64,000 bases of DNA from Capsicum annuum (GCF_002878395.1 NC_061121.1:13496091-13560090); one strand, 5' to 3'. Positions 45,170 through 58,620 are shown, counted from the first letter of the stretch. Program-made: numbers and translations. The notes: generated from the letters alone by a model not told the origin.

Positions 45170-46368
45170 CATTGAAGCATAGCTAACTTTCGGAGCCTCA
45201 CTCGCAATGATTGGAGCCGTCTCGACAACTTGTTCTTCTTTTTGGCTTGAAGCAACAATATTTTTATCTTTGCTCTCAGTAGCTGGTAATTTAAATGGAG
45301 AACAACTTAATATAGTAATAATAAAGGTTAAGTTATACACATTGACAAGTTAAATTATACATTGAATTAAGATTGACATTTATTTTGACAAATCAAGTTA
45401 AATCATTCGGAGAAATCAAGGAAAACCACACAAAATTCATATTGACATAATGTCGAAGCAATCAAGAGACCAATTGAGAAAAATGTCAAAAGTGAAAGGG
45501 CATACCTAAAGGAGCAATTGGAGCATTTTCATCTACCTTTTCCTCAACAATTGTTGAAGATTCTTCCATGCCGATAAATCTAAAAATATCGTTCAGCACA
45601 TAATATCCCGTCTCCTGTGGAGTAAGAAAATTTTTTTGAGAGAACCTTTTCTCAAATCATCTTGCCCTATCAAGCACCCTGTCACCATCACTAGAACACC
45701 TCCAGCAGCAGCAGATAATTGGGAGTCAGTAGTTGTGACTTCCACCTTGTTGCTCTTAAAGTGAGATGAAATGATAAATTCGTTTATGCCCTGAAATTAT
45801 ATAGATATTAAAAGCCTTATTAATAACCCTTTGTCAAAAATATGAAAATTTTAAGCCAAAAATTATTCAGTAACAACTCAAGCATCAATGATAATGATAA
45901 AATAAAAAATAGAAAAAGTTTTATTCGAAGTTAAAGACACTGAAACTTTAATGACGGTAAGAAATTACAAATAAATATTTCATAAAGTTGTACAATAACC
46001 ATTATGGTACAAGTAAATTATACATGCAATAATTAATGTCAATCTTAATTCAATGCCTCAAAATTGATATTCAAAGAAAGGATCAAAATATTTATCATAA
46101 ATCTTAAGTAAATGTACAACATAGAAACACTATAAGATTCAAAGGCCTAACAAAATATTCTATCATATATATTTTATTGTAATATACTACTTACTTTAGA
46201 AGTTGTCACAAAATCAATTTCACCATCTGGCAATGGCCAACTTAGGATACTATTTTCCTTGTAAAATCGATACATCAGATGGATTAAATTTTGTGAAATG
46301 TGATAGTATTGATCCACAAAAGAGATGACAACGATTTCAGCAGTGTGCTTGGTTGATTGAGTTGCCAT

Positions 46369-49194
46369 TTCTTCCCTACAATAAATCAAATAATAGATGA
46401 TTAATAAAAATAATTTAATTAATTTAAATAGAAAATAACATATAATCAAAGACTAATAAATAAAAAAGAAACTTTATAAATGCAAATGAGTAGTTTAAAG
46501 AGTAAAAACATCTAGGCAAAGGTTTTTTTTATCTATCACTAGGTCAAATAATTTGGTAATTAAGAAATATAATAAATAAATACTAAAATCATTCAAACAA
46601 AATTTTGTCAAAGTCAAGTCTCTTTTGGCTATGCTACAACAGTAATCATATCACATAAAAACAAAGAGTATTAAATTATAAATAGTCGTCATAAAATATT
46701 TAAAATATAAATATAAAATTAATATTTCAAACTATAACTATATAAATATTAGAGAGAAAGAGATTTTATGAGTCAAATTCAAAATTAAAATAATACAATT
46801 TTTTCTAAATAAAATAGTCAAACTAACAGAATAATCTAACAATCCAAGATCTTTCAGAAAGTTGTGCCGTTGATGTACGTATAGAATTTTAACTTGATCC
46901 AAGTCAAACCCCAAGTCAATCACAATTCGCACTACTTAAAAATGTGAATTTTTGATGGACGAAAATTCGCTGAAAAATTCATCAGAAATGTTTTCACAAT
47001 ACTAAATGCAAATTTCTGACAGAGGAAAATTTCAATGGGAGCTCCGCAAAGACGTTTTCAACAAGTTCATTTCTATCAAAAAAATCCTATTAAAAATTTA
47101 TGTTTACAAGTTAATTTCTATAAAAAAAATCCTATGTTTCTAGTATGTCTCTCTTTGAAAAAATTATATTACCACAAAAATAAGTTTTTTTTCTCTAAAT
47201 GATTGTATAAAATTAATAAAGAAAAGATTGATCTTGATATATGATAAACTTAATCAACAAATAACCTTAAGGAATTATGAATCCAAAACCTAAAAAAGGA
47301 AATCCTTAAAAGAAAAAAACATTCCTTTTATACTTAAAATTCCTCAAAGGTCTTATCTAAAGAAAAATCACAACAACAACAATTTTTTTTTTAAATCTTT
47401 TTTACCTTTTTGATTTGTTACAACAATAAAAATAAATAACATAAAAAATCATTCTAAAGAAAAAAAAGTTTTTAAAATCATCGAATCTTGAAAGAGAGCG
47501 TTACAAATTCATGAAGCGGCACAAAATAAGACAACAACAATATTTAAAATTTAATTCATTAGATCTACCTAATCAATCAATGCATATTAATTATTCAAAG
47601 AATTGTTCTTTAAAGGTTTGCTCTAAAATCTAAATCAAAAACATAACAAAAATAGTAATAAAGAAATAATTTTACTTTTAGTTTGATACTACATTAACAA
47701 AAGATAGCATCATAGAACTTCATAAAAGTTGTACAATCATCAAATCTACGAAAAAAAAGGCGTTACAATGTCAAGAATTGACAAAAAGATACAACAACAA
47801 CGAATCAATAACTCAAAATTGTAAAGTCTACAAAGTCAATTGATATATCTATCAATCATTCGAAGAAATCAAGGAAAAACCACACAAAGATTTTTTGAGA
47901 AATAAAAAAAACTTTGAAAAAATTTAAACAAGAAAACATCAAAAGTAAGGAAGAGACAAAAGAGAAAAGAAACTAGTGAAAACCTCTGAATGAAAAAGTA
48001 TCAAAATTAGAAAAATCAAATAAGACAAAGAGAAGCGAAAAAAGTAAGTGATGATGAATTTATAGTGACGGAGAAAAAAATATCAAATTTGTAATTCTTG
48101 AGTAGATTATCTCGAATCTCAACTAGAATTTTATGCGTCAATGTGTACTGAATTATTTAAATATATTCCTTATATGTATATTATATATATATATATTTTT
48201 TTTTTTAAAAGCAAAATGACGTAAGACATTTGAACATGAATTTATTGATATTTGAAAAAAACTAACTAACTAATACTTGAAATTAAATTAAAAAAATAAA
48301 TTTTGATGTTGAAGTCGTGTCTGAACATAAAAATATAGTTGAAGTTTTATAAGTGAAAATTTAAAAAATAAAATATTATTTGAAGTTAAATTTAAAAAGA
48401 GGTATTTGGAGATCGAAATTATATGTTTGAAGAAAAATTATTGGAAAGTTAAAGTTTGATTTTTTGTATTAAAACGATTAGCCTATAATTAGAAACGAAC
48501 TATCAGATGAACATAAAAATTATATTATGCATATTTAAGTCGAACATTATTGTTTATATATCGAATATTGAATACCTTTATCAAATTTTATAAGTTGCTT
48601 CTGATGGCAATTATGGAATAATATATTATATTATAAATAATTAACTAAGATTTTTAATTATTGATAATATACAAAAATAGTTATTCTAAAATATTTATTT
48701 ATGCATACATGAATTCTATTATGATATAAAATTCTTTAGTCGAATTTCTTTATAATGGTATTGGTGTTATTTGGTTGAATAATTATTTGATTTCTACAAT
48801 GAAATGTTATTAAAGATAACTAAGTTAAAAAAATTGAGTGATATATAAAATGATTGTAGAGAATAATCGTAATAGAAGGTTTGAATGTATCTCGTAAAGT
48901 AATTGTTTAAAATTATCCAATTTATTGAAACCCTAATCATAATTTAGGCACATTTTTGAATACGTATTTTCCTTCTATCATCTCTTTTTTTTGTGTGTGT
49001 TTTGTTTAATATCTAATATAACATTTATTTTTTCAATTACTTTTCAGGTGTCAAATTTCTTCATATGTGCTTAAGTTTTAAGGATCGATAAAATTGAGTC
49101 TCCAACAAGTTTAAACGAATCAAGTAATTCAGAAACTCATAGAAAAAATTTAAAATAATATAAACAAGTAAAAATCACAAAACTATATAAAGTT
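46369..49194. other. Upstream region of the NTF2-RRM gene, no further gene seen
   Basis: A TTGTAG|GGAAGAA acceptor just upstream of the ATG suggests a 5' UTR intron, with an unseen leader exon farther up (possibly near 48000). The rest is very AT-rich, with A-rich plus-strand runs (46900-48060). Near 46940-47040 are words such as GATGGACGAAAATTCG that resemble a degraded DNA-transposon end. ORFs at 46738-46932 have no motif. Confidence 0.4.
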
Positions 49195-50516
49195 AGAGCC
49201 TATATTACAAAATATACCACAAGATTTTATTTTACAAAATATATCAATACAAAACTTACAAAACCCACCCCTACAATAATGCCTCAACAAATAAGCAAAA
49301 TAAACAGGATCAACAACAACAAACAAATGCTTAAAACACAATAAAACTGCAAAAACAAAACCACCTAACAAGTCCTTCCTTTTCTCCTAAGCTGAAAGTG
49401 AAATCAAAAGAATCCCCAATAGAAAGCCATTATACTGAAAATGTAAATGGTCCACAATTATCAACCCAGGCGACAAAATAATCAATACCCAGATCAAAAC
49501 TCTCTCTTTGTACCCCAAATTCCTTGTCAATTTATAAATACCAAAAACCAACACAAAATAAGATATAATAACACTAATTCTTTGAAAAAGAATTGTGGGT
49601 TGTGACCAATTTCGTTCGTCCCCATTTCAGTTTCCGGCGAAATTCATCGGGCACGAACGAAATAGACTTGCCGCATGAAAATTTGGTGTGGATTTTCTTG
49701 TTTTTCATGTTTTTTTGGATTAACCGAAGTCAAAAATCACTACTGAAACTCATCTGAAACACCCCGAAATCGACCCCTATTTCAGTTACCGGCGAAATTC
49801 ACCGGGGACGAACAAAACAGACCGATCGCGTGGGAATTTGATGCAGTTTTTTCTTATTTTTCATGCTGCGGCAAATACGTAATTGTTATCGGTGATATTC
49901 GATTGTAGCGGCAGAGATCGAGGCTGTTGTATCTTCTCTAGTTATTTACATATTTATGTAAATGGTATAAAAATAATGTAGAAATTGATGTTTCTATAAA
50001 CATGATATAAATATGGTATAGAAACTGGTGTTTCATAAAGGTTATATATTTTATAAATGGTATAAAAATAATGTAGAAATTGATTTTTCTATAAACAAGA
50101 TATGCAATTGATATAGAAATTGGTGTCATCTAAAAATTATTTAACTACATCCTAAAAATATGATATAAATATGGTATAAAAATTGGTGTTTCATAAAGGT
50201 TATGTCAAAAAACTTATGACATTTGGATATGGTATATTTCTATGAGGTATAATTATTTTTTAAAATAATGATATAAAAATAATATATAAACTGTGCTCCT
50301 ATAAATATAATATGAAATTGATATAGAAATTAGTGTCCTCTAAAGATTTGTTAACTATATTAAAAAACTATAATATAAACATGGTATAGAAAGTGGTATT
50401 TCGTAAAGGTTATTTCAAAAGAACTTATGACAGTTGAATGGTTGGTAGATTTTGTAAATAAAAGTTACCTTTTGTAAATAAAAAATAATAATGGTAGATC
50501 TTGTAATATAGACTCT
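49195..50516. mobile_element. Candidate TIR element with GC-richer internal duplication
   Basis: The ends AGAGCCTATATTACAAAATA and the reverse complement of the right end (AGAGTCTATATTACAAGATC) match at most positions. Inside, a segment starting at CCATTTCAGTTTCCGGCGAA (49622) is repeated at 49779 (CTATTTCAGTTACCGGCGAA), about 157 bp apart. From 49940 to 50430 an AT-rich unit around ATATGGTATAGAAATTGGTG recurs several times. I found no convincing TSD, so the boundaries are provisional. Confidence 0.5.
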
Positions 50517-50596
50517 AAATTTGTATATTTATGTGATTTCCCCAATAAACAAATTATAAGTTACCTCTTCTGAGAATTTTGCGATAACACTTCACC

Positions 50597-50790
50597 AACA
50601 TAAATTGTGGTGTAGTGGTGGGACTGCGCCACCTTTAACTAGAGGTCTTGAGTTCGAGCTATGTATATAGATGGGAAAAATCTTGTTAGGAGCGTTATAA
50701 CCAGAATAGCCCTGCAGTGCGGGACCCAAATTACTCGGGGCTCCAATCCGATTATCGAACATCGGATGAGAAATCAAAAAATGAAACAAA
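50597..50790 (+). mobile_element. SINE (tRNA-derived)
   Basis: A box A-like TTGTGGTGTAGTGGTGGGACT and box B-like TCTTGAGTTCGAGCTATG are followed by AGGAGCGTTATAACCAGAAT, TGCAGTGCGGGACCCAAATT and TCGAACATCGGATGAGAAAT with an A-rich tail. The arrangement fits Solanaceae SINEs of the SolS group. The minus-strand ORF here is fortuitous. Confidence 0.65.
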
Positions 50791-53510
50791 AATGATGGGA
50801 CTTCAATTGTTTGAAATCTTCAACCATTTATATAACTAATGAACTTCTTCAACTGAATCAACGAAAATAAAATAAAATAAATTACCTAATAAATTTTCTC
50901 GCCATACCAGATAAATAAATGACCTAAGAAATCAAATTCGAATCTTCACTTTATCATGAGCGTTCATCGAGTAGACATATGTAAAAGGCCGACTTCAACA
51001 AAGTAAGATAAGTTCATTGTTCATTCACCGTCGTAGAATTGATTTTCTCATTGTATAAATTTATCATGACAATATCTCAGATCTTAGTCGTGACGCTCAC
51101 CAGCGGATTGAATTGGTAAAAGAAAAAAAGTGAATTAGGAAACACAAATTGTATGATATATAAAATAATTTTTTATTTAATTGATAATCATATAAAACAG
51201 ATAAAAAGAAAGAAAAGAAAAGAGCGAAAAGGAAAATAATAAATAATTATTTTCACAAAGGTTCCGCCCATAGTTTGCTAAAGTGGGACCTAATAGTTGA
51301 TGACGGTTTGACGTTGTTAGAGATTGCTTTAGAGAAAAAGTTATTTGTCTGTATACCAACGCATATTAATTTATTAAAATTAAGTACTTAATTTAGTTTT
51401 ATTTTATTTTATATAGACATACATATTAAAAATAAAATATTATTAATAAAATATTTAGCTAAGTTATTTCACTTCTCCTTAAATGAATAGTTAATTATTA
51501 TTCGGCTTCTTGAAGTAGAGCTGTAATTTGGTGAAACTGAAAAAAGGCAATTAATATCTTTTTGATATTTTAAAATGCAATATTTTAGATAATTTTTTTT
51601 TTACTAAAGTGATAAATACATACCACCCCCAATCCATTTATTTGTGTTCTTAGGTTTTTCAGTTTTGCACACGTGAAAAACTTAATAAAATTTTAATTGT
51701 AAGATTTTTTGTCTAATATATACTGATGGTTCTGTTCAATTTCTATTTTTAATTGTGAATATAAATTTTATATTTATAAAAATGATGATTTAATATTTTT
51801 TTATAATTTAATTTCTATACACTAATTTATGTACCATGTAAATAAAAGGATGCGCAAATAAATTCATGATCTATTTAAAAGTAAATTTTATTAAATTAAA
51901 AAAATACTGAACAATCATTTCATAAAAATATTATAACAAAACACACTATTTTTAGTATATACTATTAACAATAAAAGTATCATATAGGGAAAATGAAAAT
52001 TCATGTTTGAACACACTATTTCAGAAGTGAATATAATTTATGTCATCAAGTTTAATTAAAATTCAAAGTGATTAATTTCAAAACTTGTTAGAATTACATG
52101 AAAATACAAATTACAAATACTGGTGAAGTTTAGGGAGTACACTATAAACTACTTAATTTTTATTTCCGTAGTTTTAAGCCGCAAATCAAAAAATTCTTAT
52201 TTTATTCTTTTTCTTAAAAATAGTCAACAAATATATTAAATTTCATTAATAAGCTTCTAATCCAAAGGAATGACATTTATTATTTCAAAAATGATGTGCT
52301 GGCATCGCTTAGGAACTAATATGAAATAATAACTGCGATTTGTTTGGATTAGAAGTTTATTAATGAAGTCAATTATATTTATTGATTATTTGTAAGAAAA
52401 AAATAAAAGTTAAATTGTTTGTTGACCACTTAAAATTGTGACAATGAAATTCAAGTTAATTACATTGTAATCCTCATATTTTGCCAGCATTTATAGTTTT
52501 GAGCTTCTTTTGGTTCTAACAAGTCTTGAAATTAATTATTTGAGCTCTAGTCAAACTTAGACGACATAAATTTTATGCATTTTTGAGTTTTCACGTTGGG
52601 CCATCTTTTAGACAATCTTTATTTACAATTCATGAAGTATTTCAATTTATGTGTTATGTATTTCATATTATGAATTTGGTCAAACCCCATTAATTAATTT
52701 GAACATCAATTAAAAGGCTTAATTGCTTTTTATTTCCCAGTTTCATTTTGATTTAAGAACGTAAAGTGTGAGGATTAGGCTAAAATTAAAATGATTAAGA
52801 TTTAAGATGCATTCAATTAATGATCTAATTGGATTTGACCAACTCAAATTTATTTTTGGGGTAAATCAGATAGAAGCGGTTTGACATAAAAACTTTTTTT
52901 CAAGAGTATCAAAAATTGCACATAAAAGGTTTGTACTAACCTTAGTGGTATGTTCCATTTGAGCTATGAATATTACCTGCTAAGTCTATCGCTTAACAAA
53001 ATTTAGGTAACCATCAAATGACACTATTTTAGCAGAAAGTTGGCTGAGATTGCAAAGTAGATCTAAAAAATGGAGTGAGATTGTGTTTGATAAGAAATTC
53101 AACCCAAAAGGCTTATATTGTTCATGTTAATGGACTAATGGTACATTATAATTAATACAGTCTTCATGTAGTCACGTTGCATTAATTGTTGATTGAAAAT
53201 ATAAATGACAAATGAGTTCATCAATCATTTGAAGAAGAGTAGGCGAGTGGTATACACGATAAAGGGAGAGCCCATTGAGGGGTCTACGTACACAAAGGAT
53301 ACAGAAGTAATTTCATAGGTCATTCTTGATATAGTGACAAAAAAGTCTAGACGTCAATAATTATTCAAAATGGACTAAAAATTGAGTTCGGTCATGACCT
53401 GTCCACTTTAACTCACTTCATCCAAACAGTACTAACATATTGTTATCCCCTCTTATACCACAATTTGAGTTCCAACTCAAAAAAGTAAAAAAAAGTAAAC
53501 TTCTTGTTTT
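50791..53510. other. AT-rich intergenic DNA
   Basis: No gene seen. A long hairpin at 52201-52409 is listed separately. The ORF at 51177-51359 is fortuitous. Confidence 0.45.
52201..52409. repeat. Long near-perfect hairpin (MITE-like foldback), about 210 bp
   Basis: The left arm TTTCATTAATAAGCTTCTAA-TCCAAA pairs with the right arm TTTGGATTAGAAGTTTATTA-ATGAAG. Pairing continues outward through TATTTTATTCTTTTTCTT against AAGAAAAAAATAAAA and inward through TATTATTTCA against TGAAATAATA. The loop centre is near 52303. No protein or clear TSD. Confidence 0.7.
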
Positions 53511-53512
53511 GC

Positions 53513-53544
<32 letters not shown>

Positions 53545-53613
53545 ATTTGCATGCATGCATGCATGTATGTATGCATGCATGTATGTATGCATGTATGTAT
53601 GTATGTATGTATT
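53513..53613. repeat. Compound microsatellite
   Basis: (AT)n, then (GT)n, then alternating ATGC/ATGT tetramers over about 100 bp. The ORFs on both strands here are translations of the repeat. Confidence 0.95.
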
Positions 53614-53799
53614 TTTCAGCATTGAGGATATGCTAACAACCTCCAAAAAATTATAGGGGCAATAAGTCATACTTATGAAGAACCTAGGAAATCTACTAAG
53701 TGACCTGCTTCATCTAACCCTCTTCTTTACACAAAAAATACAAAGTACTAATGCTAGATTGTTTGACTCTCTGAACGGGTTTAGTAATATTCTCAAAAC

Positions 53800-56700
53800 A
53801 TCTATTGTTTATTTTCATTCAAATGGACCACCATATACATGAAGGAGTTATGTTCCACCATTTTTCCGAGCTTTGCTCCCTCCCCTCTTTATCCAACAGC
53901 TAAGAAGATCCGCAAAATTCTCAGACATTACCCAGGGTCCTTGAGTTAGGTGGAGGAATATGTGCCATATCCGAGAAGTGGTTTTGCAATGAAGGAACAA
54001 ATGACTGTTTGTTTTCTTTCTTTCATTACAGAAGAAACACTTGGAGACAATCTGAAAACCCTTCTTTTCAATTTTTCTTATGTCACGCATGCTCTCCAAC
54101 AGACCAACCATGTGAAGTACTTCACCTTGGTTGGAATGTTACATTTTCATATTTGTCTCCATGGTCCAGGAATACCCCTGGTTGTACCCAAAGCTCTCTT
54201 TTATAAAGTCTTCCTACTGACAACCTCCCTTTCTTTTCATGTCTCCAACTTATAGTGTCTAGTTCTGCATTGCAACTAGGGAAATCATTTAGTCTCTGTA
54301 GTGGTATAGCAACTCTGTCAATCTCCCAATCATTCAGGAGCATCCTAAATGTAAGGTTTAATCCTTGAGGAGATTAGGTCTCTACAATTGTTGCTCTAGG
54401 ATTACAAATAAAAGAATAGTTCAGGTTATGCATCCATTAAAGGCTCTTGACCAATCTACTCGTCCTTCCAAAAGTAGATCTTGGTTCCTTTTCCCTCTTT
54501 GTAGAAAATGTTATCAGACAACTTAGGCCATAATTTCCTAACTGTCCTTCAAACAGAAACCTCGTAAGTACTAGTAAAAGTATTGGAAACCCACTAATCA
54601 ATTTGATCATATTTACTAGTAATAACTTCTTCCCATAAAGCATGATCTTCTTTGACGAACCTCCAAAGCCACTTTGAAAGTAAACACTTATTTTGGAGCC
54701 TTAAATTCTTGATACCAATCCCCTCTGATTGTTTGCTGAGTTGAGTAGTTTGCCATTTGGCTAAATAAATAACTTTTCCTTCCTTGTTGCCCAACCACAA
54801 AAATTCCCTCCTCAATTTTTCTAGTTTCTCTTTCACCTTAACAGGTAGAGGGAAGAGTGACATGACATATGATGGTAGTATATTTAGGACTAAGTTGATT
54901 AGGATTGATCTTCCTCCTAGGGATAAGTACCGTGACTTTCAAGTAGCAAGTTTTTTCTCTGTCTTCTCCACAATAGCATCCCAAATCTTCAACTCCTTAT
55001 GGTTATTGACTAAAGGTATTCCTAGATTAGTAGTTGGAAAATTTTCTACTTTGCAACTTAAGATATTGGCTAGGCTTTGAATGTTCACAACTTTCTTTAC
55101 TTGAAACATACTGCTTTTCCTCCAATAAATAGATAGCCATGAAATTGCCTAAAAAATCACAAGAATCACTCTGATAAAACATACTTCCTCTGCCTTAGCA
55201 TCATAAAATCTCATAGTGTCATCAACATATAATAATTGACAAATTTGCACCTCTTCACCTATTTGGTTGCTCATACTAAACCCCTTAAGCCAATTTTTTT
55301 GTATGGCCACCCTCAACATGTTATTGATCCCCTTCATGGCTAGAATGAATAGGAAAGGTGAGAGAGGGCCTCTTTGTCTTAATACTCTTTTTGAAGGAAA
55401 AAAATCCACAGGTTCCCCATTTATCAAAATAGAGAACCTGACAATTTTGGTGCAAAAACCTATCCATTTTAGCCATTTTTCTCCAAATCCCTTATGTTTC
55501 AGAGTGTTAATGAAGAAATCCCAGTTTACATGATCATAATCTTTCTCAATGTGAAGCTTACACATGATTCCTAGGACTTCACCTTTGATCCTTGAGTGTA
55601 CACATTTACTAGCTATTAAAGTTGCATCCATAATCTGTCTCCTATGAATGAAGGCCATTTGGTGCTTGCTGACTAACTTGATAACAACTCTCTTCAATCT
55701 TTCTGCCAGAAGCTTAGCAAAAACTTTATACACTGCACCAATGAGACTTATGGGTCTAAAGTCTCTCAATTCAAGGGCTCCGACTTTCTTAGAGATGAGG
55801 GCCATATAAGTTGTATTAAGAATTTAATCAAACCATGTCTCTCATGAAAATGTCTCACAACATCCATAAAGTCAAACTTCAGAAACTCCCAAAAGTTTTG
55901 GAAAATCTCATGGGAAACCATCAGGGCCTGGGGCCTTATTACCAACATACAACTTTATATAATTCAATACTTTAGTTTTTTTGCATTGTCTCTACAATCA
56001 TTTCTTTCTTCATCATTTATGTTGTCTACCCCTTGGAAATTAAACTTTGGTCTCCACTTTTCTGTTTCCTTGTATAGTTTCTGATAAAAGTTAACAACTT
56101 TTGTTTTAATCTCTTCTGACTTTGTAATAGAATTTCCCTCCACCATCAGAGTGTCATTAGAGTTAATTATTTTGTGAATTGTGGCCATCCTGTGAAAGAA
56201 TTTAGTGTTCTTATTGCCCCGCTTAAGCCATTGTATTCTCGAACTCTGTCTCCAAGCTATTTCCTCTTGATTCGCAACCTCCTCAAACTCTATTGATAGA
56301 TGTATTTTCTGTACCATCTCTTCTTCTGCTAGAAGTCTTAGATCCTGAATCTTCTCTAGTTCTAATAGCTGGTTCAAGATTTCCTCTTTCCTGTATTTCC
56401 AATTATTTCTATGTGTCAATCTTCATTCCTTTAATTTTTCCTTTAGCATCTTTTGTTTTGAGGCTAATTCAAAAGACCCTGTACTAGTTACATTGAAGGA
56501 CAACCACTACTCTTTGACCTTGTTAGCAAAATCATTCACACTCATCCATCATTTCTTAAATTTGAAATTAGTTTTTCTCAAAATCAGGTCTCCACAGTAA
56601 AAAAAATAGATTATAATCCGATCCTACTTCTGGAAACATACTCAGTTTAATCTGGGAAAAGCCTTATTCAATTGCGAGGAGTATAAAAACTTATTTATTC

Positions 56701-58600
56701 TTGAGGCTGACATATGGTTGTCACTTCTCCTCCAAGTAAAGCAACCTCCCAGGAGGGGAGGGTCAATGAATGCCATCTTGTTTGTCTATTCTATAAATTC
56801 ATTCATGGCCCTTGCTATTCTATGACCTTCTGATCTTTCTTGGGTACCTTGTGACATTAAAGTCACCATAAGTTAACCAAGAGCCATTACAGACTTTCTG
56901 CATGTTGAGCAACTCATGCCAAAGTTCTTTTCTGGTTACGATGTCACGGGAAGCATATATTGCACTAAGGAGCCATGTGAGACTCTGGTTGATGCCTTCA
57001 AGCCTAACTGTTATCACTTGATTAATAGTTTTCACCAATTCCCTCTCTAATATCTTGTCCCACATCACTACAATACCACCCCTTATGCAAATTGCATTCA
57101 AATGGCACTCCCCCACCCATCTATTTTTTCACAATTGTCTAAAAAATTAAGCTTTAGCTTTTGTCAGTTTAGTTTCAACCTATACATATATATCACCCCC
57201 ACTGTTGAATTAATCTTTGAACCAACCCCCTCTTACTTTCACTGTTCACCCCTCCTATATTTTGAGAAAGGATTATAGCCTTCATCCGATACTATCTGTT
57301 GTTATTCTACCTCTGTTTCTTATCTCTCCTTCTTTGAAGTTCATATTGAATTCCAAGTTTCTGAGTCCTTTCAGCATAGATCTCTTGGAATTGGTTAAGC
57401 TGACAGTTTTATCCCTCTACCTCAATTTTTCCCTCTTCTGATCAATTCTGAGAAATAGTTCAAAAGCCACTTTATTCCAGCCATGGAATGCCACCCTAAA
57501 CAAACGACTAAGCTTTAAGACATTGGACTGGACCCAAAGAGATGCTTTGTCTTTGATTGCTCACTCTGAGGGAGGGTCATTAATTTGTAATGGTATGGGG
57601 TCATCATCAAAGTTTGTCCTCTGCTTAATTGAACATTCCCCTTGGAAAAATACTTCCCTATCTGAAGATTTAAAGTGCCTTTCTCCCTCTATTCCTCACA
57701 ACTGATCATCTATAATCTCTCTTCTTTGACTGTCACTTTCTCTTACCCTTCAACAACCTCCAAACTCCCAGAAAAAGGAAGATCTGGTTGTCTCCCACTC
57801 ATTCCCATCTCCTTCCCGATCAGCAAAGAGTTGGATGAAGTCGGAGCTTCTCTCAAGAACAATCTGTCGACAAAAAGCTCTAGTTCTTTTAAAAAAGATC
57901 TCTTCGAGGATATTTGGTCTTCCTTTAGAACACTGTAATTTAAATGACTTAATTGGCCCAACTGGCCCAGGCTTTCTTTAATTAAATCTAGCTCTATTTT
58001 TTGAATTAATTTTCTCACGTAGTGCATGTGCCCTTTTTTTCATTTTGGTTCATAGGTCTTCTGCTTTGTTTTACCCACTGTATTCATCATTGATACATTA
58101 GGTATGAGAGGTTGCATGGTCTCCATTGAAATTCTCTTATCCTAAGGTTCAAGCTATCTCATGTCAGTCCTTCGAGGCTCAAGCTCTTCTCTGTTGCTTG
58201 CTTTGAACTTCGTCGGAGCTTCACACTATACTGGCAAGGTATAAGTCTGGTCGCTATCACTCACCTTGACATATGCCAGAATGTCTTGCAGAGGACCTCT
58301 CACCCATAATCGCTCCCATCTCAGGTGGTTTTGGAGTTGGGTCTCCTCTTTTATTTTGATCCATCCACCGCATTGGTTACCAATCTCCTTCATCACCTTC
58401 TCCGATCAGAGCTGGAGATGGAGCACTAAGATACGGGCCCAAAACTAGTCAAATTTTTTCTGTGCTGATATGGCCCTGATCGTCAGATACCACCAATCTA
58501 GCTTCATAAAATAATTGTTTCTCTTCTATCTTTTAGAAAGTACGTACTCTGCATCTCTTCTCAATTGAAATTCAAAGAGAAACTGAATACTATTCAGATC
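53800..58600 (-). mobile_element. Decayed L1-type LINE, near full length
   Basis: On the minus strand, 5' to 3': an ORF1-like gag segment (58450-57150) with GGWIKIKEET and RWERLWVRG of the DUF4283 type; an endonuclease piece (57116-56820) with GGIVVMWDK, SAIYAS and YGDFN; a linker/RT start (56419-55964); RT (55805-55149) with LRDFRPISLIGAVYK, HQMAFIHRRQI, RGPLSPFLF and the catalytic-box variant YVDDT; further RT tail (54863-54122); and a zinc-binding RT segment (54111-53848) with CFFCNERKKTNSHLFLHC. Many shifts and stops separate the pieces, so it is inactive. The 3' end has no clear poly(A). Confidence 0.85.
55149..55805 (-). pseudogene. Reverse transcriptase segment of the LINE
   Basis: A 218-codon open segment covers RT blocks from the FRPISL motif to the catalytic box. 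In the box the usual YADD reads YVDD (LLYVDDTM), which keeps both catalytic Asp residues. It starts and ends within the domain because of frameshifts on each side; the continuation is at 54863 and below. Confidence 0.8.
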
Positions 58601-58620
58601 GAGGACCTGTATGTTGAAGA

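Larger units (their letters stand above)
43804..46368 (-). pseudogene. NTF2-RRM (G3BP-like) gene with a one-base frameshift
   Basis: Eight exons on the minus strand: 46368-46195, 45790-45506, 45282-45170, 44794-44593, 44502-44387, 44292-44230, 44122-44062 and 43862-43804. The NTF2-like domain reads FVDQYYHISQNLIHLMYRFY, later GGVLVMVTGCLIGQDDLRK and TGYYVLNDIFRFI. A linker carries KVSYASM. The RRM has KSIFIGGFPLNTTRSDLHDV (RNP2-like) and GYCCGFVHFQDA (RNP1-like). Exon 2 is 285 nt, but neighbouring phases require 286: one base is missing in the A run (minus-strand TTGAGAAAAGG) near 45651-45655, and the frame shifts to an early stop. With that base the product would be about 357 residues, shorter than typical plant G3BP-like proteins. 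Members bind RNA and enter stress granules. It is a pseudogene, a truncated allele or a sequencing error. Confidence 0.75.

Noticed and set aside
50592..50789. 65-codon minus-strand ORF
   Set aside because: It lies entirely within a SINE and has no motif.
53440..53670. ORFs on both strands with repetitive Cys/Met/His protein
   Set aside because: Translations of the compound microsatellite.
55267..58448. Plus-strand ORFs across the LINE
   Set aside because: Antisense shadows; the coding signal (RT, endonuclease, zinc-binding and ORF1 motifs) is on the minus strand.
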